From Bacillota bacterium (GTDB taxonomy: Bacteria; Bacillota; Clostridia; Lachnospirales; Lachnospiraceae): a stretch of DNA of 64,000 bases. The stretch lies in NCBI GenBank assembly GCA_023418475.1, contig JAEZZO010000081.1, positions 6,525-70,524 of the forward strand, read 5' to 3'. Of the stretch, positions 53,046-62,611 are shown one piece after another. How positions within the stretch are numbered: position 1 is the stretch's first letter; each line of letters starts with the position of its first letter. The notes below the pieces were generated by a model that had not been told where the DNA came from, made no database searches, and worked only from the letters and a program-made list of their open reading frames with translations. A program made the translations under genes and the position numbers.

Positions 53046-55994
53046 TTATCCTTTATCCTCTTTATCCTCATCCTGAAGCAATTCTATCCAGCTCTCACTC
53101 AATTGTTCTCCCAGGTAAATACGGCCTGGCAGCTGCTTATCAAGATAATCTCTACGGATTTGATCCCTGATCCGGGTAATTTCCTCTTTCAGATCATTCG
53201 CAGATAATCTGATCGCTCCCTGTCCCATAATGATAACCTGTTCCAGAGCATCTGATGTTGCTACCGTGACACGATGCTCCCGCGCAATTTCATGTGTTAC
53301 CTTCTCTATATACTCATCCGCCGTTTCCGCTTCTTTTGTATAGACCACGTGAATATTATGATAATCGCTTATCTCCCCTGTACCCCCCTTCACTTTATAG
53401 GCGTCAAATACCAGGATTAGTATACACTTTTTAAATCCCTGATAATTACATAGAATATCCATCAGTTTATTACGTGCCGCATCCAGATTATCCTTTGCCA
53501 GTTCCTTAAGCTCTTCCCAGGAGAAAATAATATTATAACCATCCACCAGCAAGTATTCTAATGCAGGTTTCTTTTCCTTTGTCAGCTCCTTTGGTTTATC
53601 ACGATTATCCTTCACTGCTGTATTTTTCTCATATCCCAGACCACCCGAAGAATAACTTGTCTTCTGTTTCATTGGCCCAAAGGTTCGTACAAATATTGCT
53701 TCCAGCTCCTTATCCTCTTGCCAGGAGCCGTTTTGAGTGTTATCCCTGCTGATTTTCTTTTGACCAGTAACATTACGGTCAGAAGTAGGAATCTCCTCTA
53801 ATTCTTGTATTTCATACCCTCTTTGTGAAGTCATACTTTTAGCAGACTCTGCAATTAATTGCTTTAATTCTCTATTTGCAGGTTCTTTCCCTATATTATC
53901 TGATTCATTTACATACATTCTTACGGGCTTGTATCCGCTATCCACATGCATGTATTCCTCTACTCTATCCCATTCTACCAAGAAGCCCGTACCATGGGCA
54001 CAAAATACAGAGCTTGTCGGATTTTCCGGATCACGCTCACTGTCATAACCGATTGCCTGTATCACTTCTTCCGCATTATGACATGGCTCATATCCTCTCA
54101 GAGTACAGAACAGCCTCCCTCTCCCCCTCGTATAAGAGGTTACCTCCATCTGATATCCCCGCATAGTGGCAACCGGCGCTGACCCGGTCAGCACCGACAT
54201 ATCGCCGTCCATTTCAGGAGGTCGAAAATTACCGCACATACGTCCGATATCAGACATTGCTCTTCCTACCGTTTCCGATGGAACTTCCAATATATAATTA
54301 TAAAATGGTTCCAGAAGAACACTATTAGCTTTCTTTAAACCCTGCCGCAACGCACGATACGTCGCCTGCCTGAAATCTCCGCCCTCTGTATGCTTTAAAT
54401 GCGCACGGCCGGCAATTAGGGTAAGCTTCATATCGGTAATCGGAGAAGCTGTTAATACCCCAACGTGTTGTTTTTCTTCCAGGTGTGTTAAGACAAGGCG
54501 CTGCCAGCTTCTCTCCAGGTCATCTTCGCTGCAGTCAGCGAAAAATGTCAAACCACTTCCTGGTTCATCCGGTTCCAACAACAGATGAACCTCCGCATAA
54601 TGCCGCAATGGCTCAAAATGCCCCACTCCCTCGACTGTCCTTGCAATTGTTTCCTTATATACAATGTTTCCTGTTCCAAACTCGACATTCACATGAAAGC
54701 GTTCCATGATTAGATTCTTTAGAACCTCAACCTGTACCTCTCCCATCAACTGTACATGGATTTCCTTTAGCTGTTCCATCCAAACAATATGCAGCTGAGG
54801 ATCTTCCTCTTCCAGCTGCCGCAGATACAATAGCATAACATGTGCGTCACAATCCGGAGGTAATAATACCTGAAAATTTAACACCGGTTCTAGAATAGGC
54901 AGCTCCGATACCTGTGCTATTCCAAGACTTTCCCCCGGATAGGTCATACTTAATCCGCTAATCGCACAAAGCGTACCGGCAGTGACTTCATCTGTTGTCT
55001 CGTACCTAGCTCCTGAATAAATTCGTATCTGATCTACTTTTTCTTCCCAGACATCTGCTTTCTCATGCATTCTCCCATAGCGCAGCTGATTTTTTCTGCT
55101 ATCCGACTTTATTGTTTCATTTTCCGCCTGCCTGTCCCAATGGTCCGGCAGTGTTCTCTCAAATTCTGATTTAACTGTATCATTTTCTTTCCGGTTGGTA
55201 AGTAGCATTTTGATTTTTAAGCTGCCCCCTGTTATTTTCATATAAGTCAGGCGTTTCCCCTGCTCATCTCTTGCAATTTTATATATTTTTGCACCAAATT
55301 CTTCCGGATAATGCATGCAGATGGTATATCTTTCCAGACCGTTTAGAAATGTGTCCACACCATCCAGTTTCAATGCTGAACCAAAATAACAGGGAAAAAC
55401 TATCCTCTTAGCGATGAGCTCTGCCGCATCCTCTGTTCCCAGGCTACCGCTGTCTATAAATTTTTCCAGCAGTGTCTCATCACACATAGCAATGCTCTCC
55501 TGCCACTCCTGCCTGTCCTGCTCCACATCAAATTCCATACATCCATCATCCAGGCGCTTTTTCATATCCTCCATCAGCTTCGACCGATCACACCCGGGTA
55601 AATCCATCTTATTAATAAACAGAAAAGTTGGTATCCGGTACCTTGCCAGCAGTCTCCATAAAGTCTGCGTATGTCCCTGGATACCAGCACTCGCACTAAT
55701 CACCAGCACCGCATAATCAAGAACCTGCAAAGTACGTTCCATTTCAGCAGAAAAGTCCACATGTCCAGGTGTATCTAATAGCGTAATCTGCAAATCTTTT
55801 ATTGTAAAGACAGCCTGTTTTGAAAAGATGGTAATGCCCCTGTCACGCTCTATTTCATAGGTATCCAGGAATGCATTTTTATGATCTACCCTGCCTAATT
55901 TTCTAATACTCCCTGTCTGATATAGTATACTTTCTGCAAGAGTCGTTTTCCCAGCATCCACATGGGCTAAAATACCAATTACCAGTTTTCTCAT
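53046..55994 (-). CDS. TetM-like ribosomal protection GTPase fused to a Rae1/YacP-like NYN ribonuclease domain
   Basis: A 982-residue protein, much longer than the usual 640 of TetM/TetO. Residues 1-about 650 are an EF-G-type ribosomal protection protein: G1 GILAHVDAGKTT, switch I DRGITIFSK, G3 DTPGHVDF, G4 NKMD, then domains II-V with SPITDMKLTL and LLEPFYNYILEVP. After a hydrophilic linker, residues from about 814 form an NYN domain like Rae1/YacP: LLVDGYNIIF (catalytic Asp818), LVFDAYKVKGG, KEAETADEYIEKV, VATSDALEQ and GQGAIRLSANDL. Rae1 cuts mRNA in the ribosomal A site, where TetM-type GTPases also bind, so the fusion would bring a nuclease to the A site. The start at 55994 follows GAGGATAAT; the upstream Met lacks a ribosome binding site. 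Tetracycline resistance is uncertain. Confidence 0.9.
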   Translation of the reverse strand: MRKLVIGILAHVDAGKTTLAESILYQTGSIRKLGRVDHKNAFLDTYEIERDRGITIFSKQAVFTIKDLQITLLDTPGHVDFSAEMERTLQVLDYAVLVISASAGIQGHTQTLWRLLARYRIPTFLFINKMDLPGCDRSKLMEDMKKRLDDGCMEFDVEQDRQEWQESIAMCDETLLEKFIDSGSLGTEDAAELIAKRIVFPCYFGSALKLDGVDTFLNGLERYTICMHYPEEFGAKIYKIARDEQGKRLTYMKITGGSLKIKMLLTNRKENDTVKSEFERTLPDHWDRQAENETIKSDSRKNQLRYGRMHEKADVWEEKVDQIRIYSGARYETTDEVTAGTLCAISGLSMTYPGESLGIAQVSELPILEPVLNFQVLLPPDCDAHVMLLYLRQLEEEDPQLHIVWMEQLKEIHVQLMGEVQVEVLKNLIMERFHVNVEFGTGNIVYKETIARTVEGVGHFEPLRHYAEVHLLLEPDEPGSGLTFFADCSEDDLERSWQRLVLTHLEEKQHVGVLTASPITDMKLTLIAGRAHLKHTEGGDFRQATYRALRQGLKKANSVLLEPFYNYILEVPSETVGRAMSDIGRMCGNFRPPEMDGDMSVLTGSAPVATMRGYQMEVTSYTRGRGRLFCTLRGYEPCHNAEEVIQAIGYDSERDPENPTSSVFCAHGTGFLVEWDRVEEYMHVDSGYKPVRMYVNESDNIGKEPANRELKQLIAESAKSMTSQRGYEIQELEEIPTSDRNVTGQKKISRDNTQNGSWQEDKELEAIFVRTFGPMKQKTSYSSGGLGYEKNTAVKDNRDKPKELTKEKKPALEYLLVDGYNIIFSWEELKELAKDNLDAARNKLMDILCNYQGFKKCILILVFDAYKVKGGTGEISDYHNIHVVYTKEAETADEYIEKVTHEIAREHRVTVATSDALEQVIIMGQGAIRLSANDLKEEITRIRDQIRRDYLDKQLPGRIYLGEQLSESWIELLQDEDKEDKG

Positions 55995-56085
55995 ATTATC
56001 CTCATTCCTGTGCATGTATTGCGCGTATATTAAGTTTGCGCCGAGGATGACGCAGGCACAAACTTTGCGAGTAAAAGTGATTTTC
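55995..56085 (-). promoter_or_regulatory. Leader copy R of the tet-like gene with anti-Shine-Dalgarno hairpin
   Basis: Read on the minus strand, AAGTTTGTGCC (56065-56055) pairs with GGCGCAAACTT (56042-56032) around the loop TGCGTCATCCTC. Its ATCCTC is an exact complement of GAGGAT (56003-55998), the ribosome binding site of the tet-like gene. Pairing would hide the site, suggesting translational control, perhaps relieved when ribosomes stall. Another 7-bp hairpin (TATTCGA/TCGAATA) lies further upstream at about 56107-56134. The elements are seen; the mechanism is inferred. Confidence 0.6.
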
Positions 56086-56142
56086 TATTTTGTAAGCTGT
56101 CATGTTCTATTCGAAGATGATTCCTGTCGAATATCCTTGTTT

Positions 56143-56171
56143 ATCATAAAATAGATATAGCCTAAACGCAA
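56143..56171 (-). promoter_or_regulatory. Probable promoter of the tet-like gene
   Basis: On the minus strand TTGCGT, 17-bp spacer, TATGAT. It would give a leader of roughly 140 nt containing both hairpins. The rest of the gap to 56371 is the upstream region of the divergent GGDEF gene and shows no recognisable riboswitch. Confidence 0.5.
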
Positions 56172-56371
56172 GTACGTTCTTTAGTACAATGAAAATAGTT
56201 TATGAAAGCACTTTATTTGTTCCCCACAATATATTTTTTTATGATATAATAGTGCGTGTTTCAATCATTTACTTTAAAACTGACACAATCAAGCTGGACA
56301 TCATAACAAAATCCGATCTGTTACGGAAGAATAATACAACCGTTAGACCGGAATGCTAAAAAGGTGAATTT

Positions 56372-57460
56372 ATGGATAATTTTAATGAAGTATATAGAAA
56401 ATGGCGTAAAGTATTTCATTACGTGGCTTTATTAATCGCCGGTATGACACTGGCAATAGAATTAATTGTATTCTTTGTACTAATCAAGTTTCTTCCTTAT
56501 ATGATAAAGACGTCGATTCCCTCCTATATATTGTTCTTTATACTCGTTCCCTCTGTAATTAATTTTACTCTTGTAATAATCGGCAGATACTCTTTATCTG
56601 CCCGCAGACTTTCGGAGCAAGCTAAAAATTACATATCCATGCTTATATTATCATCACAATGCTGTGTAATTGCATGCATTCATAATGTCTTTACGCTTAG
56701 CGTCTGCATTTTATATTTTCCAATATTTGTTACTATTATATTCAGTGATAAGAAAATGACAAAAACAATTTCACTTGTGACAGTTTTCTATGCGATTATC
56801 AGCTTTATTTTCTCCAGTATGGACTCTCATTCAAATGATCCATTTTTTATAATTGAAGTTTTTGTTGCTTTCCTATTACTCCTAAGCTGTTATATTACAA
56901 CTATTCTGCTGGAAAATATAGAGGTTGAAAAAAGTAATTTATTAAAAGCCAGTTTTTCGAAACAATTACATCTAGAGGAGCTTCTAAAATGCGATCCTTT
57001 AACCGGATTATACAATATGACTACTTTTTATAATACATTGGAGGATTCCATTAAAAATAATGAGATGCCTTTATCAATCGCGGTCGTGGATGTTGATGAT
57101 TTTAAAGCTGTAAATGATACCTGGGGACATGAGAGAGGAAATGACGTCCTGATTTATCTGGCCTCCCTTCTGCAATTATGCTGCAATACAAAGGGACATG
57201 TTTTCCGTTACGGCGGAGAAGAATTTACCATCATATTTCCAAGGACAACAACAGAACAGGCTAAAAATATGATTCAATCAGCACACAAGAAATTGTATCA
57301 TCACACGTTTGATTACATGCCGGATCACCATATTACCTTTAGCTGCGGTATTGCAGCATATCCCAGTAATGCCCCTGATGCACAGGATTATTTCGAAATT
57401 GCCGATAAAATAATGTATCAGGCAAAAATGTCCGGAAAGGATACCACACTGATTGGTTAG
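56372..57460 (+). CDS. Membrane-bound GGDEF diguanylate cyclase
   Basis: A 362-residue protein with six hydrophobic helices (about 15-185) and a C-terminal GGDEF domain (about 205-360). The active-site loop is FRYGGEEFTIIF, and LTGLYNMTTFYNTLEDS opens the domain. The catalytic residues look intact, so synthesis of cyclic di-GMP is expected. The RxxD inhibitory site five residues before GGEEF is absent. It starts behind AAGGTGAATTT, is divergent from the tet-like gene and convergent with the AraC/GyrI gene. The N-terminal membrane part probably senses an unknown signal. Confidence 0.88.
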   Translation: MDNFNEVYRKWRKVFHYVALLIAGMTLAIELIVFFVLIKFLPYMIKTSIPSYILFFILVPSVINFTLVIIGRYSLSARRLSEQAKNYISMLILSSQCCVIACIHNVFTLSVCILYFPIFVTIIFSDKKMTKTISLVTVFYAIISFIFSSMDSHSNDPFFIIEVFVAFLLLLSCYITTILLENIEVEKSNLLKASFSKQLHLEELLKCDPLTGLYNMTTFYNTLEDSIKNNEMPLSIAVVDVDDFKAVNDTWGHERGNDVLIYLASLLQLCCNTKGHVFRYGGEEFTIIFPRTTTEQAKNMIQSAHKKLYHHTFDYMPDHHITFSCGIAAYPSNAPDAQDYFEIADKIMYQAKMSGKDTTLIG

Positions 57461-57464
57461 GCTT

Positions 57465-58376
57465 CTATCTTTCATTAATTTGCCGGACCGGACGAGCCTC
57501 GATATATCCGCGAAAGCCCTGCGGTGCTAACTGAAATCGTGGTGCATCCTCGTCTGCCCAAGTAAGATTATAAGGCTCCGGATTATAGGTTTTCATAACC
57601 TCCCATACCTCGGAGATAGCCTCATCAAATTTACTATCTTCAAATGGCTGTCCCTGAAAAACCATCAGTTTACAGGCTGGCAGGCTTATTATTTCAAATC
57701 CCTCCGGCACTTCGTTCGTATAATCCGACGAAACCTCAACTCCTTGTGCGTAATAGGAAGTTCCGGGAGTTCGCAGATTATCCGGAAGCCACATGCCAAT
57801 CGGCTCAAATAGTGCTTCCTTAATACTGCATAATAGCCCCCAAATATCACAGCCTACTTCTTCGCAGTATTCAAAATATTCTTCTGCATTTATACCTCGT
57901 TTCAAAATCAGTTTCCTTTCCGGTCGCTCTATAATTTGAACAAAAACGGTACTTGTGGTTGTTTTTTTTCCCATTTCTTTATCTCCTTTCAAAAAATGCA
58001 AATATCGTTCACGAATAGGATACGGCAAAAACAGATAAATTGGGGCAGGATTTCTTTTATATTTGTTCGGAGTAATTCCAAATTCCTTTGTAAATGCCCT
58101 TGAAAATCCTTCATGGGAATCAAATACAAATTCCAATGCCACATCAATAATTTTACTTTTTTCATCTCTCAGTTTTAAGGCAGCATGTGTGAGTCTGCGT
58201 TCGCGTATATATTCAAAAGGAGCTTTACCTGTAAGTTCCTTAAAAATCCTGGCCGAATGAAAAGGCGAATACCCCGCACATTTTGATAAATCATATAATG
58301 TGATAGTTTCCTGTATGTTCTTTTCAATATAATCCTGCATACGTGATACTGCTTCAATTCTCTCCCAACTATCCAT
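57465..58376 (-). CDS. AraC-family regulator with GyrI-like effector domain
   Basis: A 303-residue regulator. The double helix-turn-helix is at the N-terminus (about 8-108; TLYDLSKCAGYSPFHSARIF, FSRAFTKEFGITPNKYKRNP), followed by a GyrI-like/effector-binding domain (about 135-295). This order is the SoxS/Rob-like arrangement in which the C-terminal domain binds drugs or small hydrophobic molecules. It starts behind GGGAGGTTAACAA and is monocistronic. Targets are unknown; drug-response genes are plausible. Confidence 0.88.
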   Translation of the reverse strand: MDSWERIEAVSRMQDYIEKNIQETITLYDLSKCAGYSPFHSARIFKELTGKAPFEYIRERRLTHAALKLRDEKSKIIDVALEFVFDSHEGFSRAFTKEFGITPNKYKRNPAPIYLFLPYPIRERYLHFLKGDKEMGKKTTTSTVFVQIIERPERKLILKRGINAEEYFEYCEEVGCDIWGLLCSIKEALFEPIGMWLPDNLRTPGTSYYAQGVEVSSDYTNEVPEGFEIISLPACKLMVFQGQPFEDSKFDEAISEVWEVMKTYNPEPYNLTWADEDAPRFQLAPQGFRGYIEARPVRQINER

Positions 58377-58532
58377 TTGTTAACCTCCCTGGCTAATAAT
58401 ACTATAGAAAGTGTTTTATATCTCGACTTTCCTTGCGCATATATTTTACTCGTTAAGATCACACTCTAATCAAATTTGTGTGTTTACCGTACATTCTTCA
58501 GTTTTTATCCGGCAAAACATACAAATCATTGA

Positions 58533-58561
58533 TTGAAAATAACACATTTTCTTGCTATAAT
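58533..58561 (+). promoter_or_regulatory. Promoter of the 7TM GGDEF gene
   Basis: TTGAAA, 17-bp spacer, TATAAT, about 108 bp before the TTG start. Confidence 0.7.
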
Positions 58562-58669
58562 TCAAGATAATATTTATTATCAGATTGATCAAGTAAACTG
58601 GAAGCTAATCCTTGCGCGAGCAATGTCCGTTTCTTAATTAATCTTCTATACGGGTTGGAGGAATTCAAT

Positions 58670-60400
58670 TTGAAAGAACAAAAATTACCGAAGTATTCCA
58701 TACCAAAGATGCAATTCCGACGGTATATCCCTCTGTTATATGGCGTTGTGCTGGCAGCTATGTTGCTTCTGATTGTACTGAATATCGCAATGAAAAGCAA
58801 ACCGGGTGCTACGTTTGGTCTGGATGGTTTTTCCAGTGCAAACGATGGTTGGGTAACTGAGGAGGGTAAGAATTTCCGTATTTCAGAAATTGATAAGCTG
58901 CCTAAGAATACTTCCGGTCAGATATTGATATATCGTAAGCTTCCCGGTTTAATGGACTGTGACAAATCACTAGTATTTCGCACTAAAAACTGCGCAGTTA
59001 CTGTTCTAATTGATCAAAAGCAAGTTTATGCCACTGATATCACCAATGCCCCTTTTTACAATCACTCCCCTGGTACACGTTGGAATGTGATCAAATTATC
59101 GGATAAAGAGGCTTCCAAGACTGTATGCATCTCTATTACACAGGCTTATCGGGATGGACGCGCCAAGGTGGATAATTTCTTCTTTGGCGATAGCACCGCA
59201 ATTATTTTGCATATCATCGATAGCAAATTTATTGGATTTGTAATATCTTTATTAATTCTGATTATTGGTCTAATTTTCATAGCTACATGGTTAATATTAA
59301 ACTGGCATCGTCATCCTAAAAATAACAGTCTTCTATGGCTGGCTACTTTCGCGTTCGCGGCCGGCATATGGAGTTTACTAGAAACAAATTTATTCCAGCT
59401 CTTTTCAGAAAATTTACGATTAATACAGACGCTTGATGATATGATGTTAGTAATAGGTGGTATGCCGCTGTACTTATATCTTGACAGTACCTTCCATGTA
59501 TTTCGCTATCGCAGTATCCGTCTGCTCTGCACAATAGATCTTGGATATCTGGCATTATCAACTGCCTTTCAGTATCTTGGATTATGGGATTACCATCAAA
59601 CGCTGAACGGTGCGGTTGCTACCTATGGTATTGTGACAACAATTCTGTTACTGTGTGTGTTCCGTCAGCGAAAAGAGATAAATTTCAGACAGCACCCGGA
59701 ACGTCGTTTATTTCAAATACTGCAACGCATTGGTATCCTTTTATTGGGGCTGGGACTGCTGGGCGATCTGCTTCGCTATCTGACTGCTGATGTCATGGAC
59801 CGCGCCTTCATCATTCGTATTGGTCTGTTACTTTTTATTATATTCTTTGGTGCCGGTAATATTTATCAAATGGTTGTTCTGGTTCAAAAGGGACAAAAGG
59901 CTGAATTCATTAGCAAACTGGCATACTCTGACGGTTTGACCGGTATCGGCAACCGTACGGCTTATATTGAACACCTGCGTGAATACGCAGAAAAGTCGCC
60001 CCAAAAACCGTTAGGAATTACCATGTTCGATATAAATAATTTAAAAAAGATAAATGATACTCTGGGACATAAAACAGGTGACGAGATGATTTTACTCTGT
60101 ACCGCCTTTCTGAAAGAAAGCTTTGGAAAAACAGCAGGTCTGTACCGGATTGGCGGTGATGAATTTGTTGCCCTTTTTGAAGGTGATCATCAACAAGATA
60201 AATGCAGCGAAGCATTGGCACATTTCACGCAAAGTTTAGAAAAATGGAACACACAGCCTTTCGCTCCCTTTCCATTAGTAGTTGCATCCGGTGCAGCTTT
60301 CTCCGCTACGGCAGATACTGCTTCGGTTGAACGCGCTGAAAAGGAAGCGGATCTTGCAATGTATGAAAATAAGTATGCATTAAAATGCAAGGATAATTAA
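58670..60400 (+). CDS. 7TMR-DISM-like GGDEF diguanylate cyclase
   Basis: About 576 residues: a membrane anchor (about 25-45), an extracellular beta-rich domain (about 50-180), seven membrane helices (about 190-395) and a GGDEF domain (about 410-570) with YRIGGDEFVALFEGD. The layout is that of 7TM receptors with diverse intracellular modules. The start is TTG at 58670, eight bases behind GGAGG; the in-frame TTG five codons upstream overlaps that site. No RxxD inhibitory site precedes GGDEF. The extracellular domain may bind a carbohydrate-like ligand, as proposed for the family. It ends 4 bp inside the convergent GNAT gene. Confidence 0.88.
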   Translation: MKEQKLPKYSIPKMQFRRYIPLLYGVVLAAMLLLIVLNIAMKSKPGATFGLDGFSSANDGWVTEEGKNFRISEIDKLPKNTSGQILIYRKLPGLMDCDKSLVFRTKNCAVTVLIDQKQVYATDITNAPFYNHSPGTRWNVIKLSDKEASKTVCISITQAYRDGRAKVDNFFFGDSTAIILHIIDSKFIGFVISLLILIIGLIFIATWLILNWHRHPKNNSLLWLATFAFAAGIWSLLETNLFQLFSENLRLIQTLDDMMLVIGGMPLYLYLDSTFHVFRYRSIRLLCTIDLGYLALSTAFQYLGLWDYHQTLNGAVATYGIVTTILLLCVFRQRKEINFRQHPERRLFQILQRIGILLLGLGLLGDLLRYLTADVMDRAFIIRIGLLLFIIFFGAGNIYQMVVLVQKGQKAEFISKLAYSDGLTGIGNRTAYIEHLREYAEKSPQKPLGITMFDINNLKKINDTLGHKTGDEMILLCTAFLKESFGKTAGLYRIGGDEFVALFEGDHQQDKCSEALAHFTQSLEKWNTQPFAPFPLVVASGAAFSATADTASVERAEKEADLAMYENKYALKCKDN

Positions 60401-60915
60401 GCATACACCGTTTGATAGATTTCCCTTTTTACCGCATAAAGAGTATTTTCTGACAGTTTTGCAGGATAATACATTATTCGCAGTAAAACATCCTTTGATA
60501 TTTTTTGTAAATTAGGTTGTATATATTTAATATTACTTTGTACAAAACCAAGACGTTCATAAAAAGCTATTCTTCGGCTGGCAATTAAGGTCTCTTCGGC
60601 TTCCACTTCAATGATAACGGAAGCCTTTGCCTGCTTTAGATATTCCCGCATAACTTTCGTCCCTAGGCCCTTTCCTCTGGTTACAGGATTTACTGCAAAA
60701 TGTTCTACATAATGCACTTCACTGAGGGCCCATTCTGCGATAAAAGCCTGTATCGTTCCGTTCTCTTCTACCACTAGTACTCTATAATAAGGTCGCTCGA
60801 ATAGGGCTAGCTCTTCCTCATAGGTTCTATATTCCGCAGGAGGAAAGGATAATTGCATTAATTGGTAAACCGCAGTAAATTCTTTTTTGTCGAGTATTCT
60901 AAAAGTTATGTTCAA
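60397..60915 (-). CDS. GNAT-family N-acetyltransferase
   Basis: A 172-residue acetyltransferase with the acetyl-CoA binding motif VTRGKGLGTKVMREYLKQAK (R/Q-x-x-G-x-G/A) and the C-terminal IAFYERLGFVQSN. It starts with TTG at 60915 behind GGAGATGTAAAA. Substrate unknown: it could modify a protein N-terminus, an amine or an antibiotic. The stop overlaps the end of the convergent GGDEF gene by 4 bp. Confidence 0.87.
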   Translation of the reverse strand: MNITFRILDKKEFTAVYQLMQLSFPPAEYRTYEEELALFERPYYRVLVVEENGTIQAFIAEWALSEVHYVEHFAVNPVTRGKGLGTKVMREYLKQAKASVIIEVEAEETLIASRRIAFYERLGFVQSNIKYIQPNLQKISKDVLLRIMYYPAKLSENTLYAVKREIYQTVYA

Positions 60916-61108
60916 TTTTACATCTCCTTCATTTGATTACAAACATATTTCCATTCGTATAGTATATTTCAGTTATATTTTACCTGTAAATTATGATATT
61001 TTAATGTCACTTTCAGTATGAATAATTAACTTTAACCTTTCGTATACCATGGAAAGCAATAATTGTCGCCGTATGAAGAAAACACAATTATCCTATAGTA
61101 TTTAATGC

Positions 61109-62611
61109 TTACTCCCAGCTTTCATTCTTATAATTAAATACTGTTGTCCTGTTTTTTCCGCTGCTTTTTGAGTTGTACATCGCAGTGTCCGCTTTCATGA
61201 TTAGCTCTTTGATCGGCGGATGTCCTTCCGCTATTCCGATGCTTAATGTAATCTTTAGATTTTCATCAGAGAAATCAATTTCATCTACCTTTCTTCTGAT
61301 TTCCTCTGCCATCGCGAAAATTTCATTTATTTCGTTCTTCTGTAATATTATCAGAAATTCATCTCCGCCAAATCTGGCAACCAATGCATTTCCACCAATG
61401 ATATCTTTGATACAAACAGCTATCGACTTCAAAACCAGATCGCCAAATATATGACCGTATATATCATTGATGGATTTAAAATCATCAACATCTATGAACA
61501 ATATAGTCAGTAACGTATCCGAGGTTTCCAAAAACTCTTTGCCATAAGCATCTATACAGTATTGTTTGTTGTATAGTCCGGTTAATTGATCGATAGAAGA
61601 TTTCTGTAACAATATTTCTTTTTCTCGTTTTAACTTAAGTTTTGCTAAAGTAATATCCGTTATAGACATTAATTTTACAGGTTCATGATCTAAATTATCT
61701 ATCGGAAATTGTGTAATTGTTAAATAGTCCACATGATTTTCTGATTTTATCGTAAACTCCTGTTGTTTGTAATTTATTGCGAAATCATAATTGCTTATAT
61801 ACTCTGTGATCTTATCACCAATATCTATTCTCTCCTTTTTCAAAATTTCTTTTGCTATATCATTGATATAGATAATCCGGTTATTTTTATTTATGATTAC
61901 AACTCCGTCCATTGCATTCGTCAGTAGCTTCCTATAGATATAATCCGCTTGCAAATTTAGTAATCTATGCCTCATAACAGCTACAAAAATAGTTATCACA
62001 AATACTGCAAATGAAATATACATCAAGGATAAATGCGTGTTTATACCGAATAATATGGGTAATATAGACTCGGATATTACACTGATGAATAACGCTATAC
62101 CAATCCCAATACCAATAAAGCCAAACTGCTTTTTCTGGCTTTCGCTACTCGTTATTCTATACTGCAATATCAGTAGAAATAGACCAAACACAGCCGGTAA
62201 GCTAAATATGATTGTCATAAGAGGTGCAACGATCGGATTATTTAGTCTCCAAAAGTTTTGTTTTGAATAATCAATCGGGAATAGAAATCTGGATAATATG
62301 GTGAATTCGTTCAATATTACAATACTGTAGAATACTATATCTATTTTCTTGTTCACTAACCGATACACAAAAAACAGAAAAAAGATTGCTATATTTAACA
62401 TACTAAACCAATAAATCGTATTAAGAATAACAGACAACACAGATTGATCGATGAAATTTTGGTTTACACTTAAAATCATCCATACCATAATGATGCACAA
62501 TAAAGCAAGAAATGCCTGATTTATCTTATCACCGCTTTTATTCAGATAAACAAAGCTCCAAATATACATCATAATTCCAAAAATTATAACAAACGAAAAG
62601 AATTGCAACAT
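61109..62611 (-). CDS. 7TM-PAS-GGDEF diguanylate cyclase
   Basis: A 500-residue protein with seven N-terminal membrane helices (about 3-215, histidine-kinase N-terminal 7TM type), a PAS domain (about 225-320; AMDGVVIINKNNRIIYINDI) and a GGDEF domain (about 335-495) with VARFGGDEFLIILQKNE. Catalytic residues are intact and no RxxD site precedes them. It is the third GGDEF protein within 6.3 kb, and each has a different sensory membrane part. It starts behind GGTGGATCCATT. Confidence 0.9.
   Translation of the reverse strand: MLQFFSFVIIFGIMMYIWSFVYLNKSGDKINQAFLALLCIIMVWMILSVNQNFIDQSVLSVILNTIYWFSMLNIAIFFLFFVYRLVNKKIDIVFYSIVILNEFTILSRFLFPIDYSKQNFWRLNNPIVAPLMTIIFSLPAVFGLFLLILQYRITSSESQKKQFGFIGIGIGIALFISVISESILPILFGINTHLSLMYISFAVFVITIFVAVMRHRLLNLQADYIYRKLLTNAMDGVVIINKNNRIIYINDIAKEILKKERIDIGDKITEYISNYDFAINYKQQEFTIKSENHVDYLTITQFPIDNLDHEPVKLMSITDITLAKLKLKREKEILLQKSSIDQLTGLYNKQYCIDAYGKEFLETSDTLLTILFIDVDDFKSINDIYGHIFGDLVLKSIAVCIKDIIGGNALVARFGGDEFLIILQKNEINEIFAMAEEIRRKVDEIDFSDENLKITLSIGIAEGHPPIKELIMKADTAMYNSKSSGKNRTTVFNYKNESWE

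Noticed and set aside
52836..53207. 123-residue plus-strand frame overlapping the MFS and tet-like genes
   Set aside because: It begins inside the MFS gene and ends antisense to the tet-like gene; only the CPVC stretch near 53016 is of interest and is reported as a fragment.
53046..56015. Start of the tet-nuclease gene at the upstream Met (56015)
   Set aside because: No ribosome binding site precedes it, while GAGGAT lies correctly before the Met at 55994, which also matches the usual TetM N-terminus.
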